A stretch of DNA of 64,000 nt. Source: JBBROS01 sp965260935. GTDB lineage: Bacteria; Pseudomonadota; Alphaproteobacteria; Acetobacterales; Acetobacteraceae. Each line of letters opens with the position of its first letter. The first letter of the stretch is position 1. The stretch is from positions 3,162,001 to 3,226,000 of the forward strand of contig OZ253374.1 of the NCBI GenBank assembly GCA_965260935.1. Direction: 5' to 3'. The notes under the pieces are model-generated. The model had not been told where the DNA came from and searched no databases. It saw nothing but the letters and a program-made list of their open reading frames with translations. The translations under genes and the position numbers were made by a program. Shown here one piece after another: positions 8,637-20,703 of this stretch.

Positions 8637-9680
8637 TCAGGGACGGAGCAGCTTGCCGCGGCCAAACGCCGGCGGCTCGGCGGGCTCGCGGCGCAGCGCG
8701 ATCCGGACATGATACCGCGTGCCGTCCGTATGGTCGGTTCCAAGCTCCGAGCCAAGCTGGCGGGCAAGCCCTTTGATAAGCTGCAGGCCAATGCCTGTTT
8801 TCCGCCCGGGTTCCGGATCCTGGCCAGGACGGGCGAGCCCGATCCCGTTGTCGGCGACAAGGAGGTCGGCGTACTCGCCCGATTGCTGCAGGCTCACGCG
8901 GATCGTGCCGTACCGCCCGGCGGGGAAGGCGAACTTGACGGCATTGGCGACCAACTCGGTCACGATCAAGGAAATCGGCACCGCCTGGTCGCTCGACATC
9001 TCCAGTTCCGGCGCCTCCACTTCGAGCGCCAGCCGGTCGCCGGGCGTTTCTCCCATCGCCTGGAACAGATGTCCGCACAGGTCCAATAGGAAAGCCTGCA
9101 TGTTGATCGATTGGACCTCGCCATGCGCGTAAAGATGGCGATGAACGGTCGCGAGCGCGTTCACCCGGTTGCGGGCCGCCTTGAACTCGGCCTGGATCTC
9201 GGGCGAGCGGATACGGCTTGCCTGCAAGTTAAGCAGGCTGGCGACGATCTGGAGGTTGTTCTTCACCCGGTGGTGAATTTCCTGCATCGCCTGCTCCTGC
9301 CGTGCCAGGGCAGCACGCAACTCCCGCTCCTTACGCACGAGGCGACCGTTCGCGCGCCTGAACGAGAGGCAGAACGCGCGCAACTCGACCGGCAGTCCGC
9401 TGTCCAGGGCCACATCAAACGGTTGCCCGTGACGCCACGCGTCGACTGCCTGGCGGACGTGGCGCAAAGGACGCGCAACTGCCAATTCGATGCCGACGAT
9501 CGCGGCGACCATGGAAACGGCCATGACCAGGGCCAAGCTGACCGGGGAGTCGTCGCTAAGCGAGATCAGCGTCAATATTGGCAACAAGCATGCGGCAAGC
9601 ACAAGGCCCACCCGCACCGGCAGGGTTGCCGCAAGCTGACTTAGACTCCGGATCACCCGTACCGATGCTGGATTGGGCAA
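8637..9680 (-). CDS. Membrane sensor histidine kinase, HisKA_2 family, of the general stress response
   Basis: A 347-residue kinase. Two hydrophobic segments lie in residues ~20-65, followed by a short HAMP-like linker. A HisKA_2 dimerisation box EIHHRVKNNLQIVASLLNLQ follows, with the phospho-accepting His in HHRVKNN. The HATPase domain has an N-box (LIVTELVANAVKFAF) and G-boxes (DNGIGL, GIGLQLIKGLARQL). There is no extracytoplasmic sensor domain to speak of. The start is uncertain: TTG at 9680 gives this length, while a GTG at 9656 would remove eight residues. Kinases of this family phosphorylate PhyR, and this one lies 22 bases downstream of nepR in the same direction, so it is the likely PhyR partner. 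Confidence 0.85.
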   Translation of the reverse strand: MPNPASVRVIRSLSQLAATLPVRVGLVLAACLLPILTLISLSDDSPVSLALVMAVSMVAAIVGIELAVARPLRHVRQAVDAWRHGQPFDVALDSGLPVELRAFCLSFRRANGRLVRKERELRAALARQEQAMQEIHHRVKNNLQIVASLLNLQASRIRSPEIQAEFKAARNRVNALATVHRHLYAHGEVQSINMQAFLLDLCGHLFQAMGETPGDRLALEVEAPELEMSSDQAVPISLIVTELVANAVKFAFPAGRYGTIRVSLQQSGEYADLLVADNGIGLARPGQDPEPGRKTGIGLQLIKGLARQLGSELGTDHTDGTRYHVRIALRREPAEPPAFGRGKLLRP

Positions 9681-9702
9681 TCCAGCCTGCAGGGGCCTGG
9701 CC

Positions 9703-9894
9703 TCATTTCTGCTCGTCGTCCTTGATCAGCTTCAGCAACTCTTCCGGAAGCGGCTCCTTGGCAACATCATCGAACAACTGATGCAAGCCCCGGTTCAACC
9801 ACATATCGAACGCAGTTTCTGTCCGCACAGACCGCTTGGGGGGCGGTGGACGAGTTCGTTTCTGGTCCGTCATGTGCAGCCGATCGATGTTCAT
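9703..9894 (-). CDS. nepR: Anti-sigma factor NepR
   Basis: A small protein (63 residues from ATG 9894; 56 if the ATG at 9873 is used) carrying the NepR core FDMWLNRGLHQLFDDVAKEP followed by LPEELLKLI. In Alphaproteobacteria NepR binds and holds EcfG sigma factors; phosphorylated PhyR displaces it. The N-terminal tail is basic and proline-rich (RTRPPPPKRS), as is usual for this intrinsically disordered arm. It lies between an ecfG gene upstream and the HisKA_2 kinase downstream, the classical arrangement. An ORF extends upstream to a TTG at 9939 but those residues are not conserved. Confidence 0.9.
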   Translation of the reverse strand: MNIDRLHMTDQKRTRPPPPKRSVRTETAFDMWLNRGLHQLFDDVAKEPLPEELLKLIKDDEQK

Positions 9895-9978
9895 GTCACG
9901 CCATCCGGCAGACAAGCCACGCCCGGCTGTCCCGCGCAACGAGGACCCGAGCCGTTCAGCCTGTAAGCAGCGCCTGTC

Positions 9979-10542
9979 CTAAGACAAGCGTGCCGACTGC
10001 TCGGTGGAGATCCGCGCGGGATCGCTGCGCCGCGCGTCGGCCACGGTCGACTCGCGGGGCTTGGAGTCGCCGAGCAGCCATGCCTCGAGTTGGCGCCGGG
10101 CCCGGAACACGCGGCTCTTCGCGGTGCCGACCGCGCACCCTGTCGCCTCGGCCAAGGCTTCGTAGCTCATGCCGTGGACCACGACCATCATCAGCGCTTC
10201 CCGCTGGTCCGCGGGCAACCGGGTCATCGCCTTCGCGAGTTCCTTGAGCGCCAGCCGGTCCTCGTGCGGCGCCTCGCTCGCGAACGTGTGGGCCGGCACG
10301 TCGTCGATGTCGGTGGTGTCGCGGCGCTTGCGGAGGTTGGAAATGAACCGGTTGCGGAGGATGCGGTGCATCCAGGCGGGGAAATTGGTGCCGGGTATGA
10401 AGCTGGTTTGCGCCGACAGCGCATTGCAGACCGCGTCCTGCACCAGATCCTCGGCCGCCGCCCGGTTCCGCGTCAGCGCCAGAGCCTGCACGCGGAGCTT
10501 CGGGAGAATGTTGATCACTTGACTATGAAAGGTGGGGTTCAT
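9979..10542 (-). CDS. ecfG: RNA polymerase ECF sigma factor, EcfG-like (first copy)
   Basis: A 187-residue ECF sigma factor. Sigma region 2: ALTRNRAAAEDLVQDAV, then FPAWMHRILRNRFISNLRKRR. Region 4: LPADQREALMMVVVHGMSYEALAEATGCAVGTAKSRVFRARRQL. The ATG at 10542 matches the usual EcfG N-terminus; another ATG at 10563 is possible. Placement directly upstream of nepR supports a role as a GSR sigma factor. Its sequence is less like the canonical alphaproteobacterial EcfG (e.g. Sinorhizobium RpoE2) than the neighbouring copy at 10662-11177, so it may be a paralogue with altered promoter or NepR preference (inference). Confidence 0.85.
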   Translation of the reverse strand: MNPTFHSQVINILPKLRVQALALTRNRAAAEDLVQDAVCNALSAQTSFIPGTNFPAWMHRILRNRFISNLRKRRDTTDIDDVPAHTFASEAPHEDRLALKELAKAMTRLPADQREALMMVVVHGMSYEALAEATGCAVGTAKSRVFRARRQLEAWLLGDSKPRESTVADARRSDPARISTEQSARLS

Positions 10543-10661
10543 GGTCTCGCTCTGTGTATCCATACCCAAGCAATGACCGGCGGACGCCCGTTGTTGCATC
10601 GGTGGGAACACGAAAGCGAGAGCTTTAACCTTGCCGAAACCTTTTCGTGGGCCGGGACGCG

Positions 10662-11177
10662 TCACGCCGGCTCGTCCGCCTCACGCATCGCGGCCGCGAG
10701 CGCGACCCGGGCCCGCGACAGCCTGGCCTTCATGGTGCCGACCGGCACGCCGCACACGGTTGCCGCCTCCTCGTAGGTCATCTCCTGCGCCCCCATCAGG
10801 ATCAGCGCCTCCCGCAGCAGCGGCGGCAGCGTCCAGATAATGCTTTGCAAGTCCTTGATTTCAGACCGTCCGTCCTGCGCCGGGGCAGCCGATCGCGGCG
10901 CCTCGACGCCTCCCTCCAGCACCGCTGCCTCCCGCTTGCGCCGCCGCCGCTGCTCGTAGAACACGTTGCGCAGGATCGTGAACGCCCAGGCTTTCAGGCT
11001 CGTCTCCGGCTGGAACTGGTGCAGCGCGGCCAGGGCGCGGACGACGGCCTCCTGCACCAGGTCGTCCGCCGCCGTCCGGTCGCCCGCAAGGAAACGTGCG
11101 AACGCCCGCAACTCCGGCAGCAGCGCCCCGAGTTGGCGGCGGAGGTCAGGCTCGGCTATGTGCACGTCGGTTCCCAC
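10662..11177 (-). CDS. RNA polymerase ECF sigma factor, EcfG-like (second copy)
   Basis: A 171-residue ECF sigma factor, the closer of the two to known EcfG. Region 2 reads DLVQEAVVRALAAL then SLKAWAFTILRNVFYEQRRR; region 4 reads LREALILMGAQEMTYEEAATVCGVPVGTMKARLSRAR. The start is a GTG at 11177, with GGAGG upstream at 7-base spacing; a second in-frame GTG lies at 11165. It is divergent from phyR with only 33 bases between start codons. The ecfG copy at 9979-10542 begins 119 bases downstream of its stop codon on the same strand. Expected to direct the stress regulon at GGAAC/CGTT-type promoters. Confidence 0.85.
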   Translation of the reverse strand: MGTDVHIAEPDLRRQLGALLPELRAFARFLAGDRTAADDLVQEAVVRALAALHQFQPETSLKAWAFTILRNVFYEQRRRRKREAAVLEGGVEAPRSAAPAQDGRSEIKDLQSIIWTLPPLLREALILMGAQEMTYEEAATVCGVPVGTMKARLSRARVALAAAMREADEPA

Positions 11178-11210
11178 TTCCTTTCCTCCCAGTGCATCGT
11201 AAGGACGCCT

Positions 11211-11960
11211 ATGACCAGCCTGCGTCGCGAAGACCTGATCCGCGCGCTGCCTTACGCAAGGCGGTACGCCCGCGCCTTGACCGGCAACCAGCCGCGCGGG
11301 GACGCGCTCGTCGCCGAAGCGTTGAAAACGATCGTTGGAGGCGACGCGCGCGAGGAGGGCCTGGACCCGCGGCACGTGCTCTACCGGGGCGTGACCGAAC
11401 AATTCGACGGATCAACCGCCGGGCAACGGGCGCGCGGCCAGCAGCTCAACCACAAGCAACGCCAACTGCTGCTCCTGACCGCGCTCGAAGACGTGCCGGT
11501 CGCCGACGCCGCCGCCATCGTCGATGCGCCGCAGGAGCAAGCGGAAGCCCTGCTGCACGACGCGCGGCAGAACCTTCATGCGGGCGCGGCGGCCCAGGTG
11601 CTGATCATCGAGGACGAGCCGGTGATCGCGATGGACATCGAGGAGCTGGTGGCGGCCTGCGGCCATGAGGTGGTCGGGGTTGCCGGCAGCGAGGCGGAAG
11701 CGGTCGCCCTTGCCGAGCGGCACCGCCCCGGCCTGATCCTGGCCGACATCAACCTCGGCGCCGGCGGCGACGGCATGGCGGCGGTTGCGCGAATCATGCA
11801 GCGCCATTATGCACCCGTCATCTTCGTGACCGCCTACCCGGAACGCCTTCTGACCGGAGAGTCGCTTGAACCCGCCTTCGTCATCGCCAAGCCCTTCGAA
11901 CCGATGACGCTGGCCATCGCGACCTACCAAGCGGTCACCGGCGGCGTGCATCTGGAGTAA
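11211..11960 (+). CDS. phyR: PhyR response regulator (sigma-mimic plus receiver)
   Basis: A 249-residue anti-anti-sigma factor. Residues 1-~125 form an ECF-sigma-like domain (MTSLRREDLIRALPYARRYA; later LLLLTALEDVPVADAAAIV resembles sigma region 4). Residues ~130-245 form a receiver domain: VLIIEDEPVIAMDIEE (acidic pocket), LILADINLG (phospho-Asp), FVTAYPE (Thr switch) and FVIAKPFEP (conserved Lys). Phosphorylation lets the sigma-like domain bind NepR and free EcfG. The ATG has an AAGGA SD. The gene is divergent from the ecfG copies and points towards glgE, which starts 72 bases after its stop. Confidence 0.93.
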   Translation: MTSLRREDLIRALPYARRYARALTGNQPRGDALVAEALKTIVGGDAREEGLDPRHVLYRGVTEQFDGSTAGQRARGQQLNHKQRQLLLLTALEDVPVADAAAIVDAPQEQAEALLHDARQNLHAGAAAQVLIIEDEPVIAMDIEELVAACGHEVVGVAGSEAEAVALAERHRPGLILADINLGAGGDGMAAVARIMQRHYAPVIFVTAYPERLLTGESLEPAFVIAKPFEPMTLAIATYQAVTGGVHLE

Positions 11961-12032
11961 CGGCCAGGAACGGGCAGCCGGGTCCGCCGCAGCCGTCCGG
12001 AAGCATTCCGTCCACGCAACGATAGGGGTAAA

Positions 12033-15000
12033 ATGGTCCTGAACACCGAGACGGTCAAACAACGCGCGGCAAGCCCGAAGCGCGCCAAGCCCAAGACGGC
12101 CACCCCCCCTCCCCTGGACGCCCCCGCAGCCGCCTCAGCCGCCCCAGCCGCCGCAGTGATCGGCCGTGCCGCGCCGCGCATCTTGCGGGCGACCGGCCAG
12201 GGCGCGGACAGCTTCGCGGAAACGCTCGGCCAGGCCACCACGCTCGGCTTCGACACCTTGCTGCTGCCCGAAGGCGACGTGCCGGCAGCGCTGGCCGCTG
12301 CCGCGAAGGGCCTCGGCGTCTCGCTGCTGGCCGATGTCCACCTGCATCGCGCGCCGGCCGACGCGCTGGGCAGCTCAGGCGGCCCGTTCATCCGACTGCC
12401 CGAACCGAACCTCGATCCCCGCACGCCGGTGCGGCTGTCAGGGGTCGCGCTCGCGGCCGTCGCCACCGCCGACGACGTGGACGCGCTCGCTGAATGGTGG
12501 GCGCCGCGGCTCCATGGCTTGCAAGCGGCCGGCGTCGCCGGAGTGCGACTGCTGGGCCTTGACGCGCTTCCCGGCTGGGCCGTCGCCCGCCTGCTGCCTG
12601 CCCTGCGCCGGTCCTGCCCCGGCATGACGCTGTTCGGCTGGACCCCGGGCGTTTCCTGGCCGGCGCTGCTTGCGCTGCCAGCAGGAACGCTCGACCTCGT
12701 TGCCTCGTCGCTGCCCTGGTGGGACGGGCGCGGCGGCTGGTTCTGGCGGGAGCTTGAGCTTTTGCGGTGCGTCGCCCCGGTGGTCGCCGACGCCGGCGGC
12801 AACCCCGGGCACGAGGCCCTGGCGGCCATCGTCGCCGAGGGATGGATGGCAACCACCGGGACCGCCGATGCCGAAACGCTGAACCGCGCGCGCACCAACA
12901 GCCTGTCCGGCCTGCCATGGTCGCGGCTCGTCTCCCCCGAGGGTTCGGATGCCGTGGCGATCCTGCGCACCGACACGCCCGACCCGCGCCGGGCGCAGCA
13001 GGCCGCCCTTGCCGTCACGGCGCTCGCGCCCGGCGCGGCGCTGGCGGCGAATGTCGCGCTGACCGCGTCCGAGGGGCATTTCGGGCCGTTCGCGCCCGCT
13101 GTCGGCCCGAACGAGACGGTTCTCGCGCTGACGGATACGCTCGCGCCCATGCCCGGCGGGCTGCTGCTCTATATGGCCAAGGTCCGGCCCGAACCCGTCG
13201 CCGAACCGCTCAACCGCAAGCGGGCCGAGGCCGCCGCCGTGCAGCCGCGGCTGGCGATCGAGGCGCCCTCGCCCTGCGTCGAGAACGGGCGCTTCCCGGC
13301 GCGGCAGGTGGTCGGCAGCCTGGTCACGGTCGAGGCGGACATCATCGCCGACGGGCACGACAAGCTGGCGGCGGTGCTGCGCTGGCAAGGCCCCGGCGAC
13401 GCCGGCTGGACCGAAACGCCGATGACCCTGGTCGATAACGACCGTTGGGCCGGGCAATTCCCGCTGGAGCGCTTGGGCGTGCATCACTACACGGTCGAGG
13501 CCTGGCGCGACGCCTACGCCACCTTCGTCCACGAGCTTGAGGCCAAGCACAACGCCGGCGTGCCGATCACGCTGGAGCTGCAGGAAGGGGCGGCGCTGGT
13601 GAAGCTGCACACCCGCGGCAAGCGCAATGCCAAGGCCGCCCTGGCCTCGGTGCTGCCGGCGCTCGAGAAGGGCGACCTCGAGACCCGCCGCGAGGCGCTG
13701 CTCTCGCCCGAGGTCCGCGCGGTGATGCGCGAGGCCGACCCGCGCCCGCGCAAGGCGACGATTTCGCCCGTGCCGGTCCAGGCCGAGCGCAGCGGGGCGG
13801 CGTTCGCGAGCTGGTACGAGGTGTTCCCGCGCTCGATGAGCGGCGACGCCAACCGCCACGGCACCTTCCGCGATGTGGAGAAGCACCTGCCGCGCATCCA
13901 GGCGATGGGCTTCGACGTGCTGTACTTCCCGCCCTTCCACCCGATCGGCGCCAAGAACCGCAAGGGGCCGAACAACACGCTCACGCCCGGCCCGAACGAC
14001 CCCGGCAGCCCGTACGCGATCGGCAGCGCCGAGGGCGGGCACGACGCGCTGCACCCGGAGCTGGGCTCCATCGAGGACCTTCAGCACCTGCGCCAAGCCG
14101 CCGCGGAGCACGGCATCGAGCTGGCGATGGACTTCGCCATCCAGTGCTCGCCCGACCACCCCTGGCTCGCGCAGCACAAGGACTGGTTCAACTGGCGTCC
14201 GGACGGCAGCATCCGCTACGCCGAGAACCCGCCGAAGAGATACGAGGACATCGTCAACGTCGACTTCTACTCCCAGGGCGCGACGCCGGACTTGTGGATC
14301 GCGCTGGCCGAGGCGGTGATGTTCTGGGCCAGCCAGGGCATCCGCCTGTTCCGCGTCGACAACCCGCACACCAAGCCCCTGCCCTTCTGGGAATGGATGA
14401 TCGCCGAGGTACAGGCGCGCTACCCGGACGCGGTGTTCCTGGCCGAGGCGTTCACCCGGCCCAAGGTGATGTACCGCCTGGCGAAGGCCGGGTTCAGCCA
14501 GTCTTACACCTACTTTACCTGGCGCAACACCAAGGCGGAGTTCGAGGAGTACCTGACCGAGCTGACAACGGGGCCCGCGCGGGAGTTCTTCCGCCCGCAC
14601 TTCTTCGTCAACACGCCGGACATCAACCCCGTGCCGCTGCAAACAGCGCCCCGCTCCGGCTTCCTGACCCGTGCGGCGCTGGCGGCCACCCTGTCCGGCC
14701 TTTGGGGCGTCTACAACGGCTTCGAGCTATGCGACGCGACGCCGCTGCCCGGCCGCGAGGAATACCTCGACAGCGAGAAATACCAGATCCGCGTCTGGGA
14801 CTGGAACCGCCCGGGCAACATCGCCCGCGAGATCGGCCAGCTCAACGCCATCCGCAAGCGCAACCCGGCCTTGCACACGCACCTCGGCGTCACGTTCCTG
14901 CAAGCGGACAACCCGCAGGTGCTCTTGTTCGAGAAGGCGACGCCGGACCGCTCCAACGTGCTGCTCATCGCCGTCAACATGGACCTGCACGCGCCGCAAT

Positions 15001-15182
15001 CCTCCCGCATCGAGGCGCCGTTCTGGCGCTGGCCCGTCCGCCCGTCCGCGCTGGATGCGACGGACCTGGTTCACGACCGCAACGAACGCTGGCATGACGC
15101 GAGCCGCGTCGTCAGCCTGACAAGCGACCAGCCCTACGCCATCTGGCGCATCACCCCGGCCAAGACCGCCGCAGGAGCATAA
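12033..15182 (+). CDS. glgE: Alpha-1,4-glucan:maltose-1-phosphate maltosyltransferase GlgE with long N-terminal extension
   Basis: 1049 residues; typical GlgE is about 660-700. From residue ~400 it is standard GlgE: an N-terminal beta-sandwich (PRLAIEAPSPCVENGRFPA onward) and a GH13_3 barrel. The barrel has the GlgE signature RVDNPHTKPLPFWEW (D776, nucleophile), LAEAFTRPKVMY (E805, acid/base) and NPPKRYEDIVNVDF. It transfers maltosyl units from maltose-1-phosphate to alpha-glucan. Residues 1-~390 are an extra Ala/Pro-rich leader plus a barrel-like region lacking catalytic motifs (see findings). The SD AGGGG precedes the ATG. First gene of the glucan-trehalose operon; treS follows after 8 bases. 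Confidence 0.95.
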   Translation: MVLNTETVKQRAASPKRAKPKTATPPPLDAPAAASAAPAAAVIGRAAPRILRATGQGADSFAETLGQATTLGFDTLLLPEGDVPAALAAAAKGLGVSLLADVHLHRAPADALGSSGGPFIRLPEPNLDPRTPVRLSGVALAAVATADDVDALAEWWAPRLHGLQAAGVAGVRLLGLDALPGWAVARLLPALRRSCPGMTLFGWTPGVSWPALLALPAGTLDLVASSLPWWDGRGGWFWRELELLRCVAPVVADAGGNPGHEALAAIVAEGWMATTGTADAETLNRARTNSLSGLPWSRLVSPEGSDAVAILRTDTPDPRRAQQAALAVTALAPGAALAANVALTASEGHFGPFAPAVGPNETVLALTDTLAPMPGGLLLYMAKVRPEPVAEPLNRKRAEAAAVQPRLAIEAPSPCVENGRFPARQVVGSLVTVEADIIADGHDKLAAVLRWQGPGDAGWTETPMTLVDNDRWAGQFPLERLGVHHYTVEAWRDAYATFVHELEAKHNAGVPITLELQEGAALVKLHTRGKRNAKAALASVLPALEKGDLETRREALLSPEVRAVMREADPRPRKATISPVPVQAERSGAAFASWYEVFPRSMSGDANRHGTFRDVEKHLPRIQAMGFDVLYFPPFHPIGAKNRKGPNNTLTPGPNDPGSPYAIGSAEGGHDALHPELGSIEDLQHLRQAAAEHGIELAMDFAIQCSPDHPWLAQHKDWFNWRPDGSIRYAENPPKRYEDIVNVDFYSQGATPDLWIALAEAVMFWASQGIRLFRVDNPHTKPLPFWEWMIAEVQARYPDAVFLAEAFTRPKVMYRLAKAGFSQSYTYFTWRNTKAEFEEYLTELTTGPAREFFRPHFFVNTPDINPVPLQTAPRSGFLTRAALAATLSGLWGVYNGFELCDATPLPGREEYLDSEKYQIRVWDWNRPGNIAREIGQLNAIRKRNPALHTHLGVTFLQADNPQVLLFEKATPDRSNVLLIAVNMDLHAPQSSRIEAPFWRWPVRPSALDATDLVHDRNERWHDASRVVSLTSDQPYAIWRITPAKTAAGA

Positions 15183-15190
15183 GCAAAATC

Positions 15191-18525
<3,335 letters not shown>

Positions 18526-18529
<4 letters not shown>

Positions 18530-20703
18530 CGAGTATGATCGACCAGGGCGCGATAGAGGCAATCGTCGAGGGGCGGCACGGGGACCCGTTCTCGATCCTG
18601 GGGCCGCACGAGGCCGACGGCACGGTCTATGTCCGCGTGTTCCTGCCGATGTCGGACGGCGTGGAGCTGATAAACGAGGCGGGCGGCTCGCTCGGGCATC
18701 TGGAGCGGCTGCACGACGCCGGGTTCTGGGCTGGGCCGATGGCCCGGCCCGGCCCCTACCGCCTGCGGGTGCAGACGCATGGCATCACCTACGAGGCCGA
18801 AGACCCTTACCGCTTCGGCCCGACCCTCGGCGCGTTCGACCTGCACCTGATCGGCAGCGGGCGTCACCGCGACCTCGGCCTTTGCCTGGGCGCGCACCCG
18901 GCAACCTACGACGGCGTGGACGGCATCCGCTTCGCCGTCTGGGCGCCGAACGCAAGGCGCGTCTCGGTCGTCGGCGGGTTCAACTTCTGGGATTCGCGCC
19001 GCCACCCGATGCGCCTGCACCACGGCGCCGGGGTGTGGGAGACGTTCATCCCGGGCGCGAACGTCGGCGACGTCTACAAATACGACCTGCTCGGCCCGAA
19101 CTGGGAGTTGCTGCCGCAAAAGGCCGACCCGGTCGCCTGGGCCACCGAGCCGGCTCCCCTCACCGGCTCCATCATCGTCTCCGACGCGCCGCTGCGCTGG
19201 ACCGACGCCGCCTGGATGAACCGCCGCGCCGCCGCGCAGAAGCCGGACGCGCCGATCTCGGTGCTGGAGGTCCACGCCGCCTCCTGGCTCCCGGCCGCGG
19301 AAGACGGAAAGGGCGGCTGGCAGGCGCTGGCCGACAAGCTCGCCCCCTACTGCGCCGGCATGGGCTTCACCCATGTCGAGCTGCTGCCGGTGATGCAACA
19401 CCCGTTCAACGGCTCCTGGGGCTACCAGCCGCTTGGCCATTACGCGCCGATGGCCCGCATGGGACCGCCCGAGGCCTTCGCCGCCTTCGTCGACCGCTGC
19501 CACGCGATGAACGTGGGCGTCATCCTCGACTACGTGCCGGCGCACTTCCCCACCGACGCGCACGGCCTGGCGCGTTTCGACGGCACGCCGCTGTATGAAC
19601 ACGGCGACCCGCGCGAAGGCTACCAGCCGGACTGGAACACATATATCTTCAACCTCGGGCGCAACGAGGTGCGCGGCTTCCTGATCGGCTCCGCTTTGTT
19701 CTGGCTCAACCACTATCACGCCGACGGGCTGCGCGTGGATGCGGTCGCCGCCATGCTCTACCGCGACTACAGCCGCAACCACGGCGAATGGGTGCCGAAC
19801 CAGTACGGCGGGCGGGAAAACCTCGAGAGCGTCGCGTTCCTGCAGGAGCTCAGCGAGGCCATCAAGCAGAACGCCCCCGGCGCCATCCTGGTCGCGGAGG
19901 AAAGCACGGCCTGGCCCGGCGTCACCAAGCCCGCGCACGAGGGCGGCCTAGGGTTCGACTACAAGTGGAACATGGGCTGGATGCACGACACGCTGCATTA
20001 CATGAACGAGGAGCCGGTCTACCGCCGCTGGCACCACGGCGAGATCACCTTCGGCCTGGTTTACGCCTTTTCCGAGCGATTCATGCTGCCGCTCAGCCAC
20101 GACGAGGTGGTGTATGGCAAAGGCTCGCTGATCCGTAAGATGCCGGGCGACCATTGGCAGAAGTTCGCCAACCTGCGCGCCTACTACGCCTTCATGTGGA
20201 CCTATCCGGGCAAGAAGCTGCTGTTCATGGGCAGCGAGTTCGCCCAGGACCGGGAATGGAACCACGACATCGGCCTCGATTGGCACCTGCTCGACGAGCC
20301 GCACCACAAAGGGATGCAGCACCTGCTGCGCGACCTGAACCACGCCTATCAGGGCATCCCCGCCCTGCACCAAGGCGACTGCGACCCGAACGGCTTCCGC
20401 TGGGTCGTGGTGGACGACGCCGAGAACTCGGTCTACGCCTACCTGCGCCAATCGCTCGACGGCAGCCCGCCGGCGCTGGTGGTAAGCAATCTGACGCCGG
20501 TGCCGCGGGCGAACTACCGGCTCGGCGCGCCCCGGTCCGGCGCGTGGCGCGAACGCCTCAACACCGACGCCGGCGAGTATGGCGGCTCGGGGCTCGGCAA
20601 CGGCGGCGAGGTCTATGCGGAACCTTCGGGCTTGCACGGCTTTGACGCATCGCTGACACTTACCTTGCCACCCCTCGCCACCTTGGTGCTCACGCCCGGA
20701 TGA
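18526..20703 (+). CDS. glgB: 1,4-alpha-glucan branching enzyme GlgB
   Basis: A 725-residue GH13_9 enzyme. An N-terminal GlgB domain (residues ~10-105: GRHGDPFSILGPHE) is followed by CBM48 (GIRFAVWAPNARRVSVVGGFNFWD) and the catalytic barrel with DGLRVDAVAAMLYRDY (D405), LVAEESTAWPGV (E458) and LPLSHDEVVYGKGSL. D405 and E458 coincide in number with the Escherichia coli catalytic pair. It makes alpha-1,6 branches in the linear glucan made by GlgE. It overlaps treS upstream and treZ downstream by four bases each (ATGA). Confidence 0.97.

Noticed and set aside
11961..12032. GGAAC (11967) as a -35 element of an EcfG promoter for glgE
   Set aside because: The nearest CGTC lies 22 bases downstream and there is no CGTT at the required 16-17 base spacing; not good enough to annotate.
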